NCBI GenBank assembly: GCA_017962175.1
Contig: JAGCVU010000187.1
Location: 1 to 56,574, forward strand
Length of the DNA stretch: 56,574 bases
Direction: 5' to 3'
Source: Bacteroidales bacterium
GTDB taxonomy: Bacteria > Bacteroidota > Bacteroidia > Bacteroidales > UBA3824
Below the pieces are notes generated by a model, which saw only the letters and a list, made by a program, of their open reading frames with translations, was not told the origin of the DNA and ran no database searches. Of this stretch, positions 52,244 through 56,574 are shown one piece after another (position 1 is the first letter of the stretch; each line of letters begins with the position of its first letter). The position numbers and the translations under genes are program-made.

Positions 52244-53275
52244 ATGAAAAAGACCTTTAAAATAATTCTCGCCGTTGCAGCCGTGGGTTTGGCTGCCGCC
52301 GGTGTTGTAGGATACTCGTTTTACAACCGGATTTACAAACCCAACATCTTTACCAAACAGGCTAAATATCTGTACATTGCCGACGACGCCGACTTTAATG
52401 CAGTAAAAGACAGCTTGTTTAAAAATTTCAACGTTACCGACCACGATGGATTTGTGTGGGTGGCTGAAAAAAAGCATTACCCTTCAAAGATTCACGGCGG
52501 ACGTTACCGAATTACTGACGGTATGACCAACAATCAACTTGTAAACCTCTTGCGCTCAGGCAATCAAGAACCGGTAAGGGTAACGTTTAACAATATCCGC
52601 ACTATCAAGCAGTTATGCTCAAGAATTTCGCAGCAACTGCCCATCGACAGCTCGTATCTTTATAATCTGCTTTCCGACGACACCTTTTTAAACAAGTACG
52701 GATTCGACCACGTTACGGCAAATGCCCTTTTTATTCCCGACACTTACGAGTTTTATTGGAACACCTCTGCCGAAAAATTCGTGGAGCGCATGTACGGTTT
52801 TTATCAGAAATATTGGACCGACGAGCGCAAGGCTAAGGCTCAAAAAATTGGTCTCACGCCCTTGCAGGTTAGCATTTTAGCATCAATTGTACAGAGCGAA
52901 CAGGCTGCACACAAGGAGGAACAACCCATAATTGCAGGTCTCTATCTCAACCGTTTAAAGATAGATATGCCGCTGCAAAGTTGTCCCACGCTGATTTATG
53001 CTATCGGCGATTTTACCATCAAGCGCGTTACCAACAAGATGATTGAAACCGATTCGCCTTACAACACTTACAAGAATCCGGGACTTCCCCCCTCGCCTAT
53101 CAACTTTCCCGAACAGTCGGCTTTGGAGTCGGTGCTAAACTACCAGCCAAACGACTATATATATATGTGTGCCAAGAGCGATTTTTCGGGTTATCACAAT
53201 TTTGCAAAAACTTACCAGCAACACCTTGTTTACGCCAAGGAATACCAAAAAAAACTTGACCAAAAAGGTTTGTAA
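52244..53275 (+). CDS. mltG: Endolytic murein transglycosylase MltG
   Basis: The start at 52244 gives 343 residues beginning with a membrane anchor (K-K-T-F-K-I-I-L-A ... Y-S-F). A LysM-like region follows, then the YceG/MltG catalytic domain with the active-site glutamate E219 in I-V-Q-S-E-Q, and the conserved A-G-L-Y-L-N-R-L, Y-A-I-G-D and P-Y-N-T-Y segments. Length and catalytic position agree closely with the family (E. coli E218). It cleaves nascent glycan strands and sets their length. The divergent M23 gene and its separate promoter suggest joint control of envelope remodelling. Confidence 0.95.
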   Translation: MKKTFKIILAVAAVGLAAAGVVGYSFYNRIYKPNIFTKQAKYLYIADDADFNAVKDSLFKNFNVTDHDGFVWVAEKKHYPSKIHGGRYRITDGMTNNQLVNLLRSGNQEPVRVTFNNIRTIKQLCSRISQQLPIDSSYLYNLLSDDTFLNKYGFDHVTANALFIPDTYEFYWNTSAEKFVERMYGFYQKYWTDERKAKAQKIGLTPLQVSILASIVQSEQAAHKEEQPIIAGLYLNRLKIDMPLQSCPTLIYAIGDFTIKRVTNKMIETDSPYNTYKNPGLPPSPINFPEQSALESVLNYQPNDYIYMCAKSDFSGYHNFAKTYQQHLVYAKEYQKKLDQKGL

Positions 53276-53297
53276 TATCAATTATTTCGTAAATTTG
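53269..53297 (+). promoter_or_regulatory. Probable promoter of the MFS transporter gene
   Basis: TTTG (53269-53272), 17 bp, then TAAATTTG (53290-53297). It overlaps the end of mltG and lies 28 bp before the ATG at 53326, which argues against the longer reading that starts at 53299. Confidence 0.6.
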
Positions 53298-53325
53298 GGT
53301 GCTATATAATTTAAACACAAATCTT

Positions 53326-54615
53326 ATGGACAAATTTATAAAACTCAAACTCGCCGTAATGAACTTTTTGCAGTTCGGGGTATGGGGCGCATATCTCACC
53401 TGCATGGGCACTTACCTTGGTTCAAACGGTTTTGCCGATAGTATCGGTTTGTTTTATTCGGCGCAAGGCATAGCATCGCTGTTTATGCCCGCCCTCATCG
53501 GTATCATTGCCGACAGATGGATTCAGGCTCAAAAAGCTTACGGAATGTGCCACTTGATTTCGGCTGCCGCTATGATTTCGCTCAGTATGTATTGCATCAA
53601 CTCTGGCACCGATGCTCAAATGAGCGTGATGTATCCGCTCTATTTCTTTGCAATCGCTTTTTATATGCCTACGCTTTCGCTGTCGTTTTCGGTGGCTTAC
53701 AATGCGTTAGATCTCAACAAATTGGATACTGTTAAGCATTTTCCGCCTATCAGAACGCTCGGCACTGTAGGTTTCATCGTGAGTATGTGGGTTGTGGATT
53801 TGCTCGGATTTCAAGCTACACCTCATCAATTTATGGTAAGCGGCTTACTCGGCATTTTGCTCGGCATTTACGCTTTTACACTTCCGGCTTGCCAAATTCA
53901 ACAAACCAGTGGCAAAAAATCGTTTGCCGAGGCGTTTGGTCTCGATGCGTTTAAGCTTTTTAAGGAATACAAGATGGCGGTGTTTTTCATATTCTCCGCT
54001 CTTATAGGTATGTGCTTGCAAATAACCAATAGTTTTGCCAACCCGTTTATTACAAGTTTTGGCGACATCGAATCTTTTGCCGACACTTTTGGTGTAAAAC
54101 ACGCTAATATCCTTATCTCGCTGTCGCAAATTTCTGAAACTCTGTGCATTCTTTTGATTCCATTCTTCCTCAAAAAATTGGGTATCAAAAAGGTAATGCT
54201 AATTGCAATGGCTGCGTGGGTACTTAGATTTACCTTCTTTGGTCTTGGCGACCCGGGTAGCGGCGTTTGGTTGTTTGTGCTCAGCTGCATTGTTTACGGC
54301 GTGGCTTTCGACTTCTTTAATATTTCGGGTTCGCTCTACGTAAACCAAACTACCAACACAAAGATACGTTCATCGGCACAAGGATTGTTTATGATGATGA
54401 CCAACGGCATTGGTGCCACTGTGGGAACTCTTTCGGCTCAGGCTATTATCAATGCCAACCGTTGTATGGATTCAACAGTAGAGCCTATGCAACGCTGGGC
54501 TGGTTGGACTCAATCGTGGTATATCTTTGCAGCATACGCTTTGGTGATTGCAATACTGTTTGCACTGATTTTCAAATACAAACACAATCCCGAACAAGCA
54601 GAAACAACAAAATAG
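53326..54615 (+). CDS. Nucleoside:H+ symporter-like MFS transporter (NupG family)
   Basis: This 429-aa protein has about 12 membrane helices and the NupG-type opening: F-L-Q-F-G-V-W-G-A-Y-L near residue 14 and G-I-I-A-D-R-W in the loop between helices 2 and 3. Family members import nucleosides with protons. The C-terminus (Y-K-H-N-P-E-Q) is cytoplasmic. The start at 53326 is supported by the promoter just upstream. It ends at a strong bidirectional terminator. Exact substrate is not decided by sequence. Confidence 0.88.
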   Translation: MDKFIKLKLAVMNFLQFGVWGAYLTCMGTYLGSNGFADSIGLFYSAQGIASLFMPALIGIIADRWIQAQKAYGMCHLISAAAMISLSMYCINSGTDAQMSVMYPLYFFAIAFYMPTLSLSFSVAYNALDLNKLDTVKHFPPIRTLGTVGFIVSMWVVDLLGFQATPHQFMVSGLLGILLGIYAFTLPACQIQQTSGKKSFAEAFGLDAFKLFKEYKMAVFFIFSALIGMCLQITNSFANPFITSFGDIESFADTFGVKHANILISLSQISETLCILLIPFFLKKLGIKKVMLIAMAAWVLRFTFFGLGDPGSGVWLFVLSCIVYGVAFDFFNISGSLYVNQTTNTKIRSSAQGLFMMMTNGIGATVGTLSAQAIINANRCMDSTVEPMQRWAGWTQSWYIFAAYALVIAILFALIFKYKHNPEQAETTK

Positions 54616-54637
54616 GCACACCTTATATATTATAGCA

Positions 54638-54680
54638 TAAAAAAAGGGCTGACATCAATTTGGTGTCAGCCCTTTTTTTT
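54638..54680. terminator. Strong bidirectional terminator
   Basis: AAAAAAAGGGCTGACA pairs with TGTCAGCCCTTTTTTTT around a short loop. It serves the transporter gene and, on the other strand, the PKD lipoprotein, whose stop codon overlaps its edge. Confidence 0.92.
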
Positions 54681-55029
54681 ATTCTTGCGACTCAGGTTGA
54701 GTTTCGTTAATGCTCTTGGGATAAATCCTAATCACTTTTTTAAAGTCGTCGCTTTCGTCATCGCAGTAAACCGTTAGCCAAATGGTGTAAGTACCGGGCT
54801 CTGTGTAATAATGCTCAGGGTTGGCGCGGTCGGAAAAATATCCGTCGTCAAATTCCCAATAGTAACTTTCGGCGTGGCTCGATTGGTTTTCAAAATAGAT
54901 TACTTCGCCAACTTCGTACTCGTCATATTCGGTTGTAAAATAAGCATCCAAATCATGGCTGTCGTCGCACGAAGGCATTGCAAAAATGGCAACTATGGCC
55001 ATTAGCATAAATATAAATTTCTTTTTCAT
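54679..55029 (-). CDS. Small PKD-domain lipoprotein
   Basis: This 116-aa protein has a lipoprotein signal (lipobox A-M-P-S-C, Cys at about 20) and one PKD-type beta-sandwich with the conserved W-E-F-D-D-G and P-x-H-x-Y-x-x-P-G-T-Y-T segments. The Cys-D-D-S region after lipidation and the Glu-rich end are hydrophilic spacers. PKD domains mediate protein or glycan contact at the surface; no catalytic part is present. It is a single-gene unit with its stop inside a terminator. Confidence 0.8.
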   Translation of the reverse strand: MKKKFIFMLMAIVAIFAMPSCDDSHDLDAYFTTEYDEYEVGEVIYFENQSSHAESYYWEFDDGYFSDRANPEHYYTEPGTYTIWLTVYCDDESDDFKKVIRIYPKSINETQPESQE

Positions 55030-55095
55030 AGCTTTAAAATTTTGGTTATTTACTAAATTGTCGTATTAAAATGTTTGTAATGAATAATAGTGTTG

Positions 55096-55103
55096 CAAAT
55101 ATA
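55096..55103 (-). promoter_or_regulatory. -7 element (TATATTTG) of the PKD lipoprotein gene
   Basis: On the - strand TATATTTG lies 66 bp before the start codon; no clear -33 element is seen. Confidence 0.45.
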
Positions 55104-55146
55104 AGTTTTTTTAACAAAAACCGTTCTATTGTAACGGCAAAAGATG

Positions 55147-55154
55147 TAAATTTG
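55147..55154 (+). promoter_or_regulatory. -7 element (TAAATTTG) of the GldF-GldG gene
   Basis: TAAATTTG lies 22 bp before the ATG at 55177. The -33 region is weak. Confidence 0.5.
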
Positions 55155-55176
55155 CAAAAATACTAAATAAAAAAAT

Positions 55177-56574
55177 ATGTGGTCATTGTTTAAAAAAGAA
55201 CTTTCCGCCTTTTTTAGTTCCATTACGGGATATATAGTAATAACAGTTTTTCTGTTGGTTAACGGATTGATACTGTGGGTTTTTCATGGTGATATGAATA
55301 TTCCTGACAGCGGTTTTGCATACTTGGATCCGCTGTTTAATATTGCTCCGTGGATTTTTCTTTTTCTTGTGCCTGCCGTTACCATGCGACTTATTGCCGA
55401 GGAAAAAAAATCTGGCACGCTCGAAATTATCTACACGCAACCTGTTAGCGACCTTAAAATTGTGCTTGCCAAATATTTGGCGGCATTGGTGCTGATAGTG
55501 ATTGCATTGCTGCCCACGTTGGTCTACTATTTTTCGATCAAAAATCTTGGCGTGGTGGGTCAGAGCGAATTTTCGGGTGCGGAACTTGCCGTTATTGATG
55601 GCGGCGAAACATTTGGCGCATATCTCGGACTCTTCTTTTTGGCGGCTGTGTATGCTGCTATAGGCGTTTGGGCATCGTCGTTGACCGAAAATCAGATTAT
55701 TGCTTTTCTGCTTGCCATTGGTCTTTGCTTGTTTATGTATTTGGGATTTGATGCTCTCGGCTCTATGGGCGGCAAGTTTGGACTTTTGCTCTCAAACCTC
55801 GGTATCGATGCGCATTACAAATCTATCAGCCGCGGTGTAATTGATTCGCGTGATATTATTTATTTTGTATCGGTGTCGGCGGTGTTTGTGCTACTGTCGA
55901 AACTCCGTTTGGAAACCGGCAAACGCCGCAATATCAAAGCGTTTCTCACTGCCTTGGCGGTGATTGTGGTGGCAAACTTGTTTTCATCGTATATGTTTGT
56001 GCGTGCCGACCTCACCGGCGACAAAAAATATTCGCTCACCGATTTTACCAAGCAATATCTCAGAAACCTCAAAGGCAATGTGATGATACGTGTTTACTTA
56101 GACGGCAACCAACTGCCGGTAAGTTTCAAGCGTATGCGCAGCGAAATCAAAGACCGTCTCGATGAATTTCGCATCTACGGCGGCAACAAAATAGCCTACA
56201 CGTTTATCAATCCCACCGAAAACGAGGACAAGCAGGTGCGTTACGGTATCTACAAGCAATTGTACGATATGGGATTGCGTCCTGTGGAGATTGATGATAT
56301 TGCGCAAGACAAGGAAACCAAGACAATGATATTCCCTTGTGCAATAGTTTGTTACACTCTTGAAGCATATACCGGCAACGAAGGCGAAGCCCGCGACACC
56401 ACAATTGTTCGCGAAATTGGAATCAACCTGCTCAACCAAGACCCGCAACTTGAACCCGGCGACGAGCAGAACATATTCAACAGTATGGAAACATTTGAGT
56501 ATGAAATCATTAACACCATCTACCGTCTGTCGCAGATTGAAAAACCGCAAGTGGCGTTTATCGAGGGTCACGGC
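55177..56574 (+). CDS. GldF-GldG fusion, ABC-2 permease joined to an auxiliary ABC component (3' end outside window)
   Basis: The frame is open for 466 codons from ATG 55177 to the last base, so the gene is cut by the window edge. Residues about 1-235 form an ABC-2 permease of the GldF type: W-S-L-F-K-K-E-L-S-A-F-F-S-S at the start, six hydrophobic helices and the conserved E-E-K-K-S-G-T-L-E near 76-84. The chain continues without a stop into residues about 245-466, which match the GldG type: one membrane helix (A-L-A-V-I-V-V-A-N-L), then K-Y-S-L-T and D-E-F-R-I-Y. GldF and GldG are separate genes in many Bacteroidota, where with GldA they form an ABC transporter tied to gliding. In non-gliding Bacteroidales its role is unclear. 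Confidence 0.85.
   Translation, partial: MWSLFKKELSAFFSSITGYIVITVFLLVNGLILWVFHGDMNIPDSGFAYLDPLFNIAPWIFLFLVPAVTMRLIAEEKKSGTLEIIYTQPVSDLKIVLAKYLAALVLIVIALLPTLVYYFSIKNLGVVGQSEFSGAELAVIDGGETFGAYLGLFFLAAVYAAIGVWASSLTENQIIAFLLAIGLCLFMYLGFDALGSMGGKFGLLLSNLGIDAHYKSISRGVIDSRDIIYFVSVSAVFVLLSKLRLETGKRRNIKAFLTALAVIVVANLFSSYMFVRADLTGDKKYSLTDFTKQYLRNLKGNVMIRVYLDGNQLPVSFKRMRSEIKDRLDEFRIYGGNKIAYTFINPTENEDKQVRYGIYKQLYDMGLRPVEIDDIAQDKETKTMIFPCAIVCYTLEAYTGNEGEARDTTIVREIGINLLNQDPQLEPGDEQNIFNSMETFEYEIINTIYRLSQIEKPQVAFIEGHG

Noticed and set aside
56098..56571. 157-codon - strand frame at the right edge
   Set aside because: It is the shadow of the GldF-GldG gene, which is open across the whole region with clear family motifs.

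Overview
The window comes from a member of the Bacteroidota, most likely a gut- or rumen-type Bacteroidales. The evidence is a SusC/SusD pair with a hybrid two-component regulator, many lipoproteins, TlpA-type thioredoxin lipoproteins, a GldF/GldG-type ABC component, and promoters of the TTTG-N19-TAnnTTTG type with tRNA genes that do not encode CCA. I could not assign a genus.

Region 1 (1-11805, + strand) is a defence-like operon. It holds the 3' part of a large unrecognised protein, a DndC-like PP-loop/Fe-S sulfurtransferase, a protein with two GHKL ATPase modules (MORC-like at the N-terminus, histidine-kinase-like at the C-terminus), a protein with a complete receiver domain, an unknown protein, a PLD-nuclease/SF2-helicase fusion, a 78-aa protein, a DndD/Rad50-like SMC ATPase with a zinc-hook CxxC, and a 191-aa unknown. 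It resembles Dnd phosphorothioation or BREX-type systems but matches no layout I know. The GHKL, receiver and unknown genes are visibly more AT-rich than the downstream genes and look like a cassette placed inside an older operon. This is the best candidate for an undescribed system.

Region 2 (11806-18728) begins with an ATPase/nuclease-type gene on the - strand. It is followed by the leftover C-terminal tail of a paralogue, and both are bracketed by two different pairs of tandem palindromes. Next come an MbnP-like protein, a DJ-1 family protein, and two tandem DUF4369-type thioredoxin-fold exported proteins. Back-to-back promoters drive the thioredoxin pair and a divergent lipoprotein.

Region 3 (18729-26132) carries a 2045-aa alpha-2-macroglobulin with a CxEQ thioester motif and, divergently, ilvC.

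Region 4 (26140-42842) is a polysaccharide utilisation locus, probably for arabinan: a surface lipoprotein, two GH43 lipoproteins, SusD, SusC and an HTCS regulator. Three promoters (lipoprotein, first GH43, susC) share a two-copy GTCCAC direct repeat with exactly 21-bp periodicity, placed exactly 27 bp (start of the proximal copy) before a -7 box. This is a strong candidate for the HTCS operator. An AAA-ATPase/PD-(D/E)XK gene lies directly before the HTCS gene, and a truncated gene tail with its own terminator lies between the two halves of the locus.

Region 5 (42900-56574) holds mixed chromosomal genes: tRNA-Met(CAT), an orphan Cache-HAMP-GAF sensor, tRNA-Pro(GGG), a TlpA-like lipoprotein, a DUF4139 protein containing a SusC-type N-terminal module, an atypical Nramp-family transporter, a GGCT-fold protein, an M23 peptidase, mltG, a NupG-like MFS transporter, a small PKD lipoprotein and, running off the right edge, a GldF-GldG fusion.
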